A stretch of 64,000 nucleotides of DNA, from positions 4,278,001-4,342,000 of the forward strand of contig NZ_CP067089.2 of assembly GCF_016616095.2 (NCBI RefSeq), read 5' to 3'. The position numbers and the translations under genes were made by a program. Below the pieces are notes generated by a model, which saw only the letters and a program-made list of their open reading frames with translations, searched no databases and had not been told where the DNA came from. Numbering within the stretch: the stretch's first letter is position 1; every line of letters begins with the position of its first letter. The stretch comes from Breznakiella homolactica (GTDB lineage: Bacteria > Spirochaetota > Spirochaetia > Treponematales > Breznakiellaceae). Below, piece by piece: positions 1 through 8,070 of this stretch.

Positions 1-333
1 CTGGAATCGGAGATGCATTATTCTTACCGGTACCTGAGCAGGATATTTTTCCGGGAGATGAACATGACCCCGGTGGAATTTATCGAAGCCTATAAAGTGT
101 ATAAAGCCAAGGAAATGCTCAAGAACACGGAAATGGAAATCAAGTACATCAGCGAACTCCTGAGCTATTCCAACGTACACCAGTTTTCCCGGAGCTTTAA
201 GAAGAATACCGGCATTCCTCCCGCCCGCTGGCGGAACGATGCCTGGTCGGATATCGGCAAGGATGTGGTCATTCATTCGGGATTTGAGAATACCCTGCTC
301 ATAAAAAAGCTGTCCGGCGGCCCCGGCGCGTAA
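1..333 (+). CDS. AraC-family regulator, C-terminal fragment (5' truncated by window edge)
   Basis: The frame is open from base 1, so this is the last ~110 residues of a longer protein. It contains a near-complete AraC/XylS double helix-turn-helix: a first helix pair (HYSYRYLSRIFFREM, then TPVEFIEAYKVYKAKEML) and the typical second HTH (IKYISELLSYSNVHQFSRSF, KKNTGIPPARWR). The family binds promoter DNA and usually activates sugar genes. The missing N-terminus could be a ligand domain or a receiver domain; YesN-type response regulators end the same way, and one occurs at 60608-62098. It lies just upstream of a sugar transport operon on the same strand, so control of that operon is a reasonable inference. 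No DNA-binding residue is obviously missing. Confidence 0.9.
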   Translation: MESEMHYSYRYLSRIFFREMNMTPVEFIEAYKVYKAKEMLKNTEMEIKYISELLSYSNVHQFSRSFKKNTGIPPARWRNDAWSDIGKDVVIHSGFENTLLIKKLSGGPGA

Positions 334-460
334 GACTTTCTGTTCTGTTTAATCCCGCCGGATTTCCGGCTATTCCGAATTTGGTAAAAAAGTGCCCGTC
401 TGTGCTAAATACGGAAATAAAAAACCGGGGGTAGAATCTCGGCATAGGAAGGATATTGCT

Positions 461-1492
461 ATGCCGACAAAAATGAAATTTGCTGAATTTGAATACTCTG
501 ATGATTTTACCGCTCCGGGTACGCAGCGGGTGGCGATTCTGGAAAAACCCTTCCGGATGAAAGTGGTGGCCGCGAAAATTCCCGAGCCGTCGGATGATGA
601 ACTCCGGATAAAAATTAAGTACGTAGGAATCTGCGGGTCCGACCTGGAAGCCTACCGGGGAAACCGCAAACCGGAATTCATCAGCTTCCCGTCGCGCCTG
701 GGCCATGAGGTCGCCGGGACTATCGACAAGGTCGGAAAAAATATACGGGGACTCAAACCGGGACAGAAAGTAACCTGCCGGTACGTATGGGGAGCCTATG
801 CCGAATACATTGTCTGCCGTCCCTTCAACGTACAGGTTGTTCCCGATGATTTTGATATGAAGGATATCAGCCTGATTGAAATTCTGCCCGGGGTCATCCA
901 CGCGGCGGAACTCTCCCAATGCGATTCCGGCAGGACCGTGCTGATAACCGGCCAGGGCGTAAGCGGACTCGTTCTGACCCAGGTAATGGCGCTCTATTCA
1001 CCAAAGGAACTGGTGGTCACCGATACCAAGGACCGCAACCTGGAACTGGCGAAAAAATACGGTGCGACCAGGACGTATAAGATACCCTCCGAAACCACCC
1101 CGACCATGGATATACTGGAAAAGGATTTTCCCGACGGCTTCGACATCGTGATTCCCTGTCTGCTCGAAGGCGCCAGCGTGGCCGACGCCATGGCCTGCGC
1201 CAGGACGGCGGGAAAGATTGTCATGTACGGCGGAATCGGGATCTGCCATGAGGAGCTGGATTTCTTCAAGGTCCACAGAATGCGTCTGGAGATCCTCGCC
1301 ACGGAGCCGAAGCGGGATATTGATATGTACCGGTATTTTAAAGAGGGTATTGCCCTTGTAAAGGACGGCCTCGTCAACACGGGAGAGTTCATAGACCGTA
1401 TTTATCCTTTGAGTGAAATTCAGGAAGCCTTCGATATCAGGAACGATAAGAGCAATGATGTCATCCATATTTTGGTGGATGCGGAAAACTGA
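461..1492 (+). CDS. Zinc-type medium-chain dehydrogenase (polyol/threonine dehydrogenase-like)
   Basis: A 343-residue MDR-superfamily oxidoreductase, expected to oxidise a sugar alcohol or related secondary alcohol with NAD(P). Visible motifs are ICGSDLEAYRG (catalytic zinc Cys), RLGHEVAG (zinc His plus Glu) and the Rossmann start VLITGQGVSGLVLTQ followed by VVTDTKDRN, where the acidic D favours NAD. The lobe that normally carries four structural-zinc cysteines is shortened: after GQKVTCRYVWGAYAEY there is no C-x2-C-x2-C-x7-C. The frame is open from 392, but AGGAAGGA at 446-453 sits 7 nt before ATG 461, so that start is preferred. Next to an ABC sugar importer and a glycosidase, it probably handles the imported sugar. 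The substrate cannot be named. Confidence 0.85.
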   Translation: MPTKMKFAEFEYSDDFTAPGTQRVAILEKPFRMKVVAAKIPEPSDDELRIKIKYVGICGSDLEAYRGNRKPEFISFPSRLGHEVAGTIDKVGKNIRGLKPGQKVTCRYVWGAYAEYIVCRPFNVQVVPDDFDMKDISLIEILPGVIHAAELSQCDSGRTVLITGQGVSGLVLTQVMALYSPKELVVTDTKDRNLELAKKYGATRTYKIPSETTPTMDILEKDFPDGFDIVIPCLLEGASVADAMACARTAGKIVMYGGIGICHEELDFFKVHRMRLEILATEPKRDIDMYRYFKEGIALVKDGLVNTGEFIDRIYPLSEIQEAFDIRNDKSNDVIHILVDAEN

Positions 1493-1495
1493 GAG

Positions 1496-1516
1496 TTGTC
1501 AAAACCGTTTTGACAA
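1496..1516. promoter_or_regulatory. Perfect inverted repeat, operator candidate
   Basis: Arms TTGTCAAAAC and GTTTTGACAA are separated by a single C, a 10-bp perfect dyad. It fills the gap between the dehydrogenase and the binding-protein gene and ends 1 nt before the binding protein's Shine-Dalgarno AGGAG (1518-1522). A 1-nt loop is poor for an RNA hairpin but normal for a dimeric repressor site, and the central CG with A/T flanks resembles LacI-family operators. The regulator is not identified. Confidence 0.45.
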
Positions 1517-1528
1517 AAGGAGATGATT

Positions 1529-2839
1529 ATGAAGAAGTTCTGCGGTATTGTACTCTGCCTCGCGGTTTTATGGACCGCTGCTGTGTTTGCGGGAGGCCAG
1601 AATGACGGTGACGGCGGAAAACCGATCGAATTGGTGTACTGGAGCCATTACGGCCAGTCGCCGCAGTTTGTTCAGGCCTTTGCGGATGCTTCCAATGCGG
1701 CCCTTAAGAAAATCGGCTATGACAATGTCACCTGCCGGGCTGAGGTGATTGAATATTCAGGGTATGAAACGAAATACCTGACCGCTTTCGCCAGCGGCAA
1801 GGGACCGGATATGTTCCTCGCCCGGGCGTCCGACTACGCTCTGGAAGGCGGCGCCAATCCTATCGCGCTGCCGTTCCCCGCGGACCTTGAGAAAACCTGG
1901 ACCGACGCGCTGGCCGGAGCGTACAAGGATGACGGAATGTTCGGCGGGAAACGGTACGGTTTCCCCTCGGAAGGCGGATCCGTCCAGATGCTCTACATTA
2001 ATACCGATTATATGAAGGAAGCCGGGCTCAATCCGGAAACGGATTATCCCAAGACCGTGGATGAATTTATTGAAGCCGCCCAAAAAATGACGAAATACGA
2101 CGGCAGGAACGCTATTGTCCGGTCCGGGTACCATCCCCGTTTCCTGGGCGGCGGCGAGGGTGTGTCAGGAAAATTCATTCCCCTGATCCACCAGTTCGGC
2201 GGCCGGGTACTTTCCGAGGACCTGAAAACCGCCAAGGGGTACATCAACGGCCCGGGCTCGGCGGCGGCCTTCCAGTTTTACCAGGACCTGGTAACAAAGT
2301 ACCGGGTGGTTAATCTGGAATTCGGCGCTCCCGAAACGGCGTTCCAGTCGGGACAGACTGCCATGATTTTCCGGGAAGGCTGGTTTGCCCAGGATATAAT
2401 CGACAAGGCGCCGAACATCAACTTTATTGTCGTTCCCTATATTTCCGGCACGAAGAACCTCGCGTCCCACGGCGGCGGCGCGCCCTGGAGCAATATGATA
2501 AACGCAAAGTCAAAACATGTAGATATCTGTGTTGCTCTCTTCAAGGAACTTGCCAAGCCGGAATACGATATCATGCTCCATGAACCTGCCGGATATCCTC
2601 CGGTACTGGGGGCGACCATGACCATGGACAATCCCTACTTCGGAAAACTGCCCTACGCTGAAGCAATGATAGGCTCCCTTTCAAAAGCTCCGGCGCCGAT
2701 ATATGATGTCAGCCCGAAGTATTCCAGTGTCGCCTATATGGTGGGTGACTCGGTGGCTGCCGTAGTGAACGGCGCTAATGTTAAAACGGAACTGGATAAA
2801 CTGGCGGATAAAATGCAGGTGGTGCTGGACCAGAATTAA
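1529..2839 (+). CDS. ABC transporter sugar-binding protein (family 1)
   Basis: A 436-residue extracellular solute-binding protein of the MalE/UgpB type. It delivers an oligosaccharide or sugar to the permeases encoded just downstream. The start at 1529 is chosen because AGGAG (1518-1522) is 6 nt upstream; an ATG at 1523 is only two codons earlier and too close. The N-terminus is a Sec signal peptide (KKFCGIVLCLAVLWTAAVFA) with likely cleavage before GGQ, an end also seen on the binding protein at 63342 here. The body has family features: IELVYWSHYGQSPQ near the mature start, KGPDMFLARASDY, GFPSEGGSVQMLYINTDYMK, and a C-terminal lobe with MIFREGWFAQD. No lipobox is present, so it should be free in the periplasm. 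Confidence 0.9.
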   Translation: MKKFCGIVLCLAVLWTAAVFAGGQNDGDGGKPIELVYWSHYGQSPQFVQAFADASNAALKKIGYDNVTCRAEVIEYSGYETKYLTAFASGKGPDMFLARASDYALEGGANPIALPFPADLEKTWTDALAGAYKDDGMFGGKRYGFPSEGGSVQMLYINTDYMKEAGLNPETDYPKTVDEFIEAAQKMTKYDGRNAIVRSGYHPRFLGGGEGVSGKFIPLIHQFGGRVLSEDLKTAKGYINGPGSAAAFQFYQDLVTKYRVVNLEFGAPETAFQSGQTAMIFREGWFAQDIIDKAPNINFIVVPYISGTKNLASHGGGAPWSNMINAKSKHVDICVALFKELAKPEYDIMLHEPAGYPPVLGATMTMDNPYFGKLPYAEAMIGSLSKAPAPIYDVSPKYSSVAYMVGDSVAAVVNGANVKTELDKLADKMQVVLDQN

Positions 2840-2847
2840 GGATTCAC

Positions 2848-2877
2848 GCTGATCCAGCGGCGCGCCGCCGGGTCAGC
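2848..2877 (+). promoter_or_regulatory. GC-rich intergenic stem-loop between binding protein and permease
   Basis: The outer arms GCTGA/TCAGC plus CC/GG enclose a perfect 12-nt palindrome, GCGGCGCGCCGC (2857-2868). No U-run follows, so it is not a simple terminator. Such hairpins after a binding-protein cistron often stabilise the upstream mRNA and lower permease expression. That role is inferred from position only. Confidence 0.45.
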
Positions 2878-2894
2878 GGTTTGAGGGGCTGTCC

Positions 2895-3773
2895 ATGAAT
2901 ATGAAGAAAAAATACGCGTTAGCCGGCGCTGCGTTCGTGCTTCCATCGTTTCTGTATTATCTGTTTGTTTTTCTCTATCCCCTGGTCCTGTGTTTTTTTA
3001 ATTCCTTCAGCAAGGTTAACCTGCTCATGGGTACCAGTGATTTTATCGGGATGGTAAATTATACAAATCTGTTCCAGCGTACCGATTTTTTTCAATCCAT
3101 CCGGGTGACTGTCCTGTATGTTGTGCTGACGGTTCCCGTGCTGATTACCGTTGCCCTATGGGTCGCGAATACCCTCTCCCGGTTTACGGGGCGTTTTTCT
3201 TCCCTGCTGACAACCCTGGTATTTCTTCCGTTCATGGTTTCCATGGTCAGTGCCGGCATGGTTTGGGACTGGCTTTTCGATCCTAACCTGGGGCTCATCA
3301 ATAACATCCTCAAATTTTTTCACGTGGTGAATCCTCCGTCATGGCTCCGGGCAACAAACACGGCGTTAATTTCAACCGTGATAATTACACTCTGGATACG
3401 GTCACCCTTCAGTATCATGATCCTCCTTGGCGGAATAAAGAACGTCCCCGGGGAACTGTACGAGGCTGCGGAGCTTGACGGTGTAAACGCTTTCCAGCGT
3501 TTTTTCAGAATTACCCTTCCGCTGATAAATCCCCAGCTCGTTATGGTGCTGACTTTGGAAACAATCTTCGCCTTCAAGGCGTTTGATCAGATATATGTCG
3601 CGACCGGCGGCGGGCCTGCGGGATCGACAAAAACAATAATGATTTATCTGATCAAGGATTTGTTTAATCAGAATTACGGTATGGCGTCAGCGCTGACTGT
3701 GCTGATTCTCGTGGTCCTTTTCTGTATCAGCCTGTTCCAGCAGCTGGTCCTGAGAAAGAAAGTCGAATTTTAA
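2895..3773 (+). CDS. ABC sugar transporter permease, MalF-like
   Basis: A 292-residue inner-membrane permease with six predicted membrane segments, beginning KKYALAGAAFVLPSFLYYLF. The cytoplasmic EAA loop that docks the ATPase is clear near residues 190-215 (GELYEAAELDGVNAFQRFF then RITLPLINP). GAGGGG at 2883-2888 precedes ATG 2895 by 6 nt. It follows the binding protein after a stem-loop and precedes the second permease by 17 nt, so the two permeases should form the heterodimeric channel of one importer. Its length and lack of a large periplasmic insertion match the short CUT1 permeases (UgpA/LacF type) rather than E. coli MalF. No ATPase gene is in this operon. Confidence 0.93.
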   Translation: MNMKKKYALAGAAFVLPSFLYYLFVFLYPLVLCFFNSFSKVNLLMGTSDFIGMVNYTNLFQRTDFFQSIRVTVLYVVLTVPVLITVALWVANTLSRFTGRFSSLLTTLVFLPFMVSMVSAGMVWDWLFDPNLGLINNILKFFHVVNPPSWLRATNTALISTVIITLWIRSPFSIMILLGGIKNVPGELYEAAELDGVNAFQRFFRITLPLINPQLVMVLTLETIFAFKAFDQIYVATGGGPAGSTKTIMIYLIKDLFNQNYGMASALTVLILVVLFCISLFQQLVLRKKVEF

Positions 3774-3790
3774 GACAGCCCGGAGGTCCG

Positions 3791-4660
3791 ATGAAAAAAG
3801 CGCAGTACATCGCGGGGAAAATAGTTACCTATTTTCTGCTTACCTGCTTTTTTATTTTTATCCTAGTCCCTTTTGTTATGATAGTCCTGACGGCGCTGAA
3901 AAACCCCTCGGAAATAACCGACATGCCCAACCGTACATTGTGGCACAGGATTATTCCCGATTCCTTTGCCAACTTCGAAAACATCAAGGCGGTATTTTTC
4001 GGATACGCGTCCCAGCTGAACGGCGTTCCCTTCTACCGGTTTATTTACAATTCCCTTATTGTAACGGTGTGTTCCCTCATACCTTCTCTGTTCCTCGCGC
4101 TTACCTCGGCGTACGGATTCGCGAAGTATGAATTCCCGGCAAAGAATATCGTTTTCTACATGTTCCTCGGTCTCGTAATGATCCCTATGGAAATGGTATC
4201 CATTCCGCTGTTTATGATTATCTCCCGAATGGGATTGATTAACACATACGCGGGTATGATGGTGCCGGGATTTATTTCCGCCTTCGGGACTTTTCTCCTT
4301 AAGGAATCCATCGAACCGATTCCGCTCTCGTATATTGAGGCGGGACGGATCGACGGCGCCGGAGAATTCTGGATTTTCCGGAAGATCATTGTTCCTATGA
4401 TAAAAGGGCCTATCGTGACCTTTATCGTTATCAAGGCAACCTGGAGCTGGAATGATTTTTTCTGGCCCCTCCTGGTGGTTACCGAAGAAAAAATGAAAAC
4501 CGTGACCCTGGGACTGAGTAAGTTTTCCAATGACCTTTTCAAGGAATACGGGCAGCTGACCGCGGCGGTGCTGCTCAGCATCATACCGCTGCTGATTGTT
4601 TTTATTTTCTGCAACAGAAATATAAAATCCGGGCTCATGAGCGCCGGCGTAAAAGGATGA
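3791..4660 (+). CDS. ABC sugar transporter permease, MalG-like
   Basis: A 289-residue integral membrane protein, partner of the preceding permease. The first membrane segment is residues ~12-32 (VTYFLLTCFFIFILVPFVMI) and the EAA loop SYIEAGRIDGAGEFWIFRKI is followed by IVPMIKGPI. The pattern ATWSWNDFFWPLLVV is typical of MalG-like CUT1 permeases. CCGGAGG lies 5 nt before the ATG. The stop is 4 nt before the next gene, so this and the glycosidase are translationally close. The imported substrate is probably a plant-derived glycoside judging by the GH39-like neighbour, but the sequence does not prove this. Confidence 0.93.
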   Translation: MKKAQYIAGKIVTYFLLTCFFIFILVPFVMIVLTALKNPSEITDMPNRTLWHRIIPDSFANFENIKAVFFGYASQLNGVPFYRFIYNSLIVTVCSLIPSLFLALTSAYGFAKYEFPAKNIVFYMFLGLVMIPMEMVSIPLFMIISRMGLINTYAGMMVPGFISAFGTFLLKESIEPIPLSYIEAGRIDGAGEFWIFRKIIVPMIKGPIVTFIVIKATWSWNDFFWPLLVVTEEKMKTVTLGLSKFSNDLFKEYGQLTAAVLLSIIPLLIVFIFCNRNIKSGLMSAGVKG

Positions 4661-4664
4661 CGCT

Positions 4665-6584
4665 ATGATTTTTAAGGATGTGACCGTTGATCTCCGGTCG
4701 GAGACAAAACCTTTTAAGCATTTTTTCCGGGCGACGGGATACGCCAATGCCGACTATACCTATACACCGCCGGTAAAACGTATGTACGACTGCCTTGCGT
4801 CCTATCAGGGATACCCTTTGTACATGCGGCTCCATAATATACTCAGTCTCCACGGAAAGGGTGATTATTATATCACCCGTGAAGGTCTGGATTACGGTAA
4901 CCCTGTTATTAACGGCAGCGGCCAAGTTGATATTGTGGTTTCCCTTGATGAAGACGGAAAGCCGGTTTTCAACTGGGAGCCGGTTGACGCGGTATACGAT
5001 ATTATCATCGGCCATGGGATGCATCCCATTATGGAAGCCGTCTATATGCCCGGCTGCATCGCCCGGAGCGATACGGAATATTATCTTCCGAAAACCTTTG
5101 CCCTTTGGGAAGCAGTAACCGAAGCTTTTGTAAAACACTGGATAAACCGCTACGGCATTGACGAAGTCAGGGAGTGGTATTTCGAAATATGCAACGAGCC
5201 GGAGCAGTATCCGCTGTGGAACGAAGACCCGTCTTCCTTTTTCGCGCTCTATGATTACTTTGAGCACGCTATCCACCGGATTGATACCAGGCTGAAGGTC
5301 GGCGGGCCCGCGGTAAAACAGTGGGAGGACGGCCAGCGGCTGTACAAGGCATTCCTGCGGCACTGTCATGACGGCAGCAATTACAGAACCGGAGAATACG
5401 GAACGCGGCTGGATTTTATTTCCGTCCACAGCAAAGGCGGTCACCCGGATCTGGTGGGCCCTTCCATGGACTACCTCTTTAACCCCCTGCGGGAATTTGC
5501 CGCCGTCCTCGGGGAGTTTCCCGATTTTGCCGGCATAGAATTTTTCAATGATGAATCGGATATTGTATGGGAAGGCAACATGGGCATCTCCCACAAAAGC
5601 TGGCTCAATTTTAGGAATACCCACTATGCCCCGGGATTCATCGGGAAAATGATCCACCAGTACTGCCTCATTCTGCAGGATGAACTCAATCTGAACCTGA
5701 GTATCGTGGACAGCGACAACTGCCATCTGCCCTGGGAAAAATCCTTTTTTTCCGGAAACCGGAGCCAGTTCACTCCTCTGGGGCCGGCGCCTTGTACCGA
5801 TTTTATCAAAAAACCCATGTTCAATATTTTTCCTCTCCTGGGAAAGCTGGGGGATGAACGGTATACGGGAAAAAACAATGATCCGGAGTTCGGGACCAAG
5901 TACGGTGTGCTGGCGACAAGAAAAGAAGAAGCCTGCTACTCATTCCTTCTGTGGAATTTTGAAGACGGCCTCAGCGACGATGTCAATGACCGAACCATCC
6001 GGCTCCGGCTGGAAAACCTCGACGCTTCGGCCTGCTACGATGTGCTGCATTACCGGATTGACGGTTCGACAAGCAACGCCTACGCCGCCTGGAGCCGTAT
6101 GGGAAAACCCTATCCTCTGACCCTGGAACAGACCGCGCTTATCCGAGAAAAGGAAGAGCTGGAACTGTACGATGCCCCTTCTTGTTTCAGCGGCAGGGAC
6201 TCATACAATGCCGAAGTCCATCTTCCTCTGCACGCGGTAAGCCTTCTGCTGCTGGTCCGCCGTTCGGAACCGGCCGCGGCGGGATCTGAGAGGGCAATCG
6301 CAAACGCCCCGGTGCTTGCGGCGGAGAAGGGTGTCCTGGGAAACACCCAGGTATTTATCCGCTGGAATTTTTCTGAACGCCCTGATCTCGCGGGGTATTA
6401 TATTTACCGCGGACTCGGTACGGATGATCCGGGGGTGTGCATTAATAAGGATAAGCCCCTCCAGTGTTCATACTGTGTTGATATGGATGTCAGCGGCGGG
6501 CAGTCTCTTTCCTATTCCGTATCGGTGGTCTATGCCGACGGTACGGAAAGCGGACGTTCACCTGAAGGGGTTATTTCTCTGTAA
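4665..6584 (+). CDS. GH39-like glycoside hydrolase with C-terminal Fn3-like domain (cytoplasmic)
   Basis: A 639-residue retaining-type glycosidase, related to beta-xylosidases of family GH39. The catalytic barrel covers residues ~1-430. The acid/base candidate is E178 in WYFEICNEPEQYP, matching the GH39 NEP motif. The nucleophile candidate is E297 in IEFFNDESDIVWEG, at the place of the family's second Glu. Residues ~540-639 look like a fibronectin-III-type domain (VFIRWNFSERPDLAGYYIYR). There is no signal peptide, so it should act in the cytoplasm on what the upstream ABC system imports. AAAGGA precedes ATG 4665 by 7 nt. Beta-xylosidase is the best guess; alpha-L-iduronidase-type members share the fold. 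Its end is followed by a strong hairpin terminator. Confidence 0.8.
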   Translation: MIFKDVTVDLRSETKPFKHFFRATGYANADYTYTPPVKRMYDCLASYQGYPLYMRLHNILSLHGKGDYYITREGLDYGNPVINGSGQVDIVVSLDEDGKPVFNWEPVDAVYDIIIGHGMHPIMEAVYMPGCIARSDTEYYLPKTFALWEAVTEAFVKHWINRYGIDEVREWYFEICNEPEQYPLWNEDPSSFFALYDYFEHAIHRIDTRLKVGGPAVKQWEDGQRLYKAFLRHCHDGSNYRTGEYGTRLDFISVHSKGGHPDLVGPSMDYLFNPLREFAAVLGEFPDFAGIEFFNDESDIVWEGNMGISHKSWLNFRNTHYAPGFIGKMIHQYCLILQDELNLNLSIVDSDNCHLPWEKSFFSGNRSQFTPLGPAPCTDFIKKPMFNIFPLLGKLGDERYTGKNNDPEFGTKYGVLATRKEEACYSFLLWNFEDGLSDDVNDRTIRLRLENLDASACYDVLHYRIDGSTSNAYAAWSRMGKPYPLTLEQTALIREKEELELYDAPSCFSGRDSYNAEVHLPLHAVSLLLLVRRSEPAAAGSERAIANAPVLAAEKGVLGNTQVFIRWNFSERPDLAGYYIYRGLGTDDPGVCINKDKPLQCSYCVDMDVSGGQSLSYSVSVVYADGTESGRSPEGVISL

Positions 6585-6610
6585 TTTTACGGGAATACAT
6601 ACCAAAAACA

Positions 6611-6645
6611 AAAGGCTGATTCTCCCGGTTAGGAGATCAGCCTTT
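6611..6645. terminator. Bidirectional rho-independent terminator
   Basis: The arms AAAGGCTGAT-CTCC (one bulged T at 6621) and GGAG-ATCAGCCTTT surround the 6-nt loop CGGTTA. T-rich sequence follows on the plus side and a T5 run follows on the minus side. It can end the sugar operon (+) and the tRNA transcript (-). Confidence 0.85.
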
Positions 6646-6662
6646 ACTTTTAAATCCTTTAG

Positions 6663-6736
6663 TCGGGCAACCCGGATTTGAACCGGGGACCCCAAGTCCC
6701 CCAGACTTGTACGCTAACCAACTGCGCTATTGCCCG
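6663..6736 (-). tRNA. tRNA-Pro (anticodon GGG)
   Basis: The 74-nt cloverleaf folds fully on the minus strand. The acceptor stem is CGGGCAA/TTGCCCG with discriminator A, the D arm is GCGC-AGTTGGTTA-GCGT, the anticodon stem is CAAGT/ACTTG with loop CTGGGGG (anticodon GGG), the variable loop is GGGTC and the T arm is CCCGG-TTCAAAT-CCGGG. CCA is not encoded. It reads CCC and CCU proline codons. It is transcribed toward the shared terminator at 6611-6645. Confidence 0.96.
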
Positions 6737-6789
6737 GCTAAAGGATCTGCAGAATTTGTAGCTGTTCGCAGGAATATTGAACGAAAAAC

Positions 6790-6818
6790 ACATTACCACA
6801 GGCACGGAATCGTGTCAA
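6790..6818 (-). promoter_or_regulatory. Promoter for tRNA-Pro
   Basis: On the minus strand, a perfect -35 TTGACA (6818-6813) is followed after 17 nt by TAATGT (6795-6790). This places the start of transcription ~47 nt before the tRNA 5' end. The elements overlap the divergent promoter of the phospholipase-like gene. Confidence 0.6.
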
Positions 6819-6831
6819 TAAGTACGGGTTA

Positions 6832-6840
6832 TGCTATATT
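6832..6840 (+). promoter_or_regulatory. Extended -10 promoter for the phospholipase-like gene
   Basis: TGCTATATT is an extended -10 (TGn + TATATT at 6835-6840). A weak -35 (GTGTCA, 6812-6817) is 17 nt upstream. The start codon is ~48 nt downstream of the expected transcript start. Confidence 0.5.
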
Positions 6841-6853
6841 TAAACTAGAATGT

Positions 6854-6874
6854 CTGATACAGGCTTAGTATCAG
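6854..6874. promoter_or_regulatory. Inverted repeat in the 5' leader
   Basis: CTGATAC and GTATCAG arms of 7 bp are separated by 7 nt, just downstream of the -10 element and upstream of the Shine-Dalgarno. It could be an operator or an mRNA hairpin; no family is recognised. Confidence 0.4.
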
Positions 6875-6894
6875 GTAAAAATAGGGAGTAACCC

Positions 6895-8070
6895 ATGCCG
6901 TCCCAGGTGTTGCATATCCTGTTCGGGGATGATGTAATCACAGAGATTTACCGCCGTATCCGCCCCCGTTTCGGGATCGTTGCGGATAAGGCGCTGGAAA
7001 AAATACAGATCAGCTACCGGACCGCTTTTTCCCTGGGATGCCAGGGGCCGGATTTATTCTATCACAGCCAAAACCGACGCCCGGTGGCTCTGGAGTACGG
7101 GACCCTGCTGCACCGCCGCGGGTACGGTATGTTTACCGCGGTCCTCCTTAAGATGGCCCTTCCGGATCCGCCCCCGGATGCTGATGATATCAGGATGCAG
7201 CGCCGGGAAAATGCCATCACCGCCCTTGGTGTGTACGCCCTGGGATTTATGACCCACGCGATTCTGGACCGCCTTGCCCATCCGTATATTATTTACAAAT
7301 CAGGCTGGGTTTCTCCGGCAAAACCCGAGACCGTCCGGTACGCCAAAGCCCACGCTTTTTTTGAACGTATCATCGATGTACTCATGCTCCGGTATCTGCG
7401 GGGCCAGGAAATCGCATCCTGGAACCAGGATGAACTGCTGGTTTCGGCATGCGAAAATCCTCCTCCGGGACTCAAGGCTCTCCTAGCAAAAGCCCTGGTA
7501 ACGGCTTTTCCGGAGCGTGCCGGAAATGACAGTAAGCTGGCCCGGCGCATTGATAACGCATTTCTAGACGCCGCGGGATTCTACCGCTTTACCGATCCCA
7601 GGAAAACATCGCTGCGCAGCAGCAATATAGAAGAAATCACCAGTTTCTGGATGGAAGACCCCGGGCTGGTGGCGTATGTGTATCCGGAATACGTACCCCT
7701 CGATATAGACTACCTCAACCTCAGCCGAAAACCCTGGTGCTATCCCATCGAAGGCGGCGCCGCGGACCGCCGGTCTTTCCCGGATATTTACCGGGATACC
7801 CTGGAACGTGCGGTGGCGAAGTTGTCGGTTTTTATTTCCCGCTACCTCGAAACCGGGGTTTTCCCCATCAAGGAAGCCGCCTCAGGTATCGGAAACAGCG
7901 GCCTTTCAATCCAGGATTCCGAGGGAAAGCCCTGCGCTCCATCCATGTCGGACCCGCTTCCCCTGGATGAGGTTTTAGCGGGCCAGCAGGCGCTGCGCCG
8001 TGCCGCGGCGGAACAGTTTGAATTACGTCAGATAGCACAAGGCCGTCTGGGCGGTAGCGTCGGCGTATAA
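6895..8070 (+). CDS. Zinc-dependent phospholipase C-like protein
   Basis: A 391-residue protein whose N-terminal ~220 residues match the Zn-dependent phospholipase C fold (PF00882 type): an early LHILFGD, then SLGCQGPDLFYHSQNRR, TLLHRRGYGMF and FMTHAILDRLAHPYIIY, supplying the usual spaced His/Asp zinc ligands. There is no signal peptide, so the substrate is probably internal or the fold is used for something other than phospholipid cleavage. The C-terminal ~170 residues are helical, charged and not recognised. AGGGAGT precedes the ATG. Its last 48 nt overlap the end of the oppositely oriented PPDK-like gene, an unusually long tail-to-tail overlap. An extended -10 promoter and an inverted repeat lie upstream. 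Confidence 0.75.
   Translation: MPSQVLHILFGDDVITEIYRRIRPRFGIVADKALEKIQISYRTAFSLGCQGPDLFYHSQNRRPVALEYGTLLHRRGYGMFTAVLLKMALPDPPPDADDIRMQRRENAITALGVYALGFMTHAILDRLAHPYIIYKSGWVSPAKPETVRYAKAHAFFERIIDVLMLRYLRGQEIASWNQDELLVSACENPPPGLKALLAKALVTAFPERAGNDSKLARRIDNAFLDAAGFYRFTDPRKTSLRSSNIEEITSFWMEDPGLVAYVYPEYVPLDIDYLNLSRKPWCYPIEGGAADRRSFPDIYRDTLERAVAKLSVFISRYLETGVFPIKEAASGIGNSGLSIQDSEGKPCAPSMSDPLPLDEVLAGQQALRRAAAEQFELRQIAQGRLGGSVGV

Noticed and set aside
4635..5726. 363-codon minus-strand frame
   Set aside because: Antisense to the GH39-like gene, no start signal and no recognisable domain.
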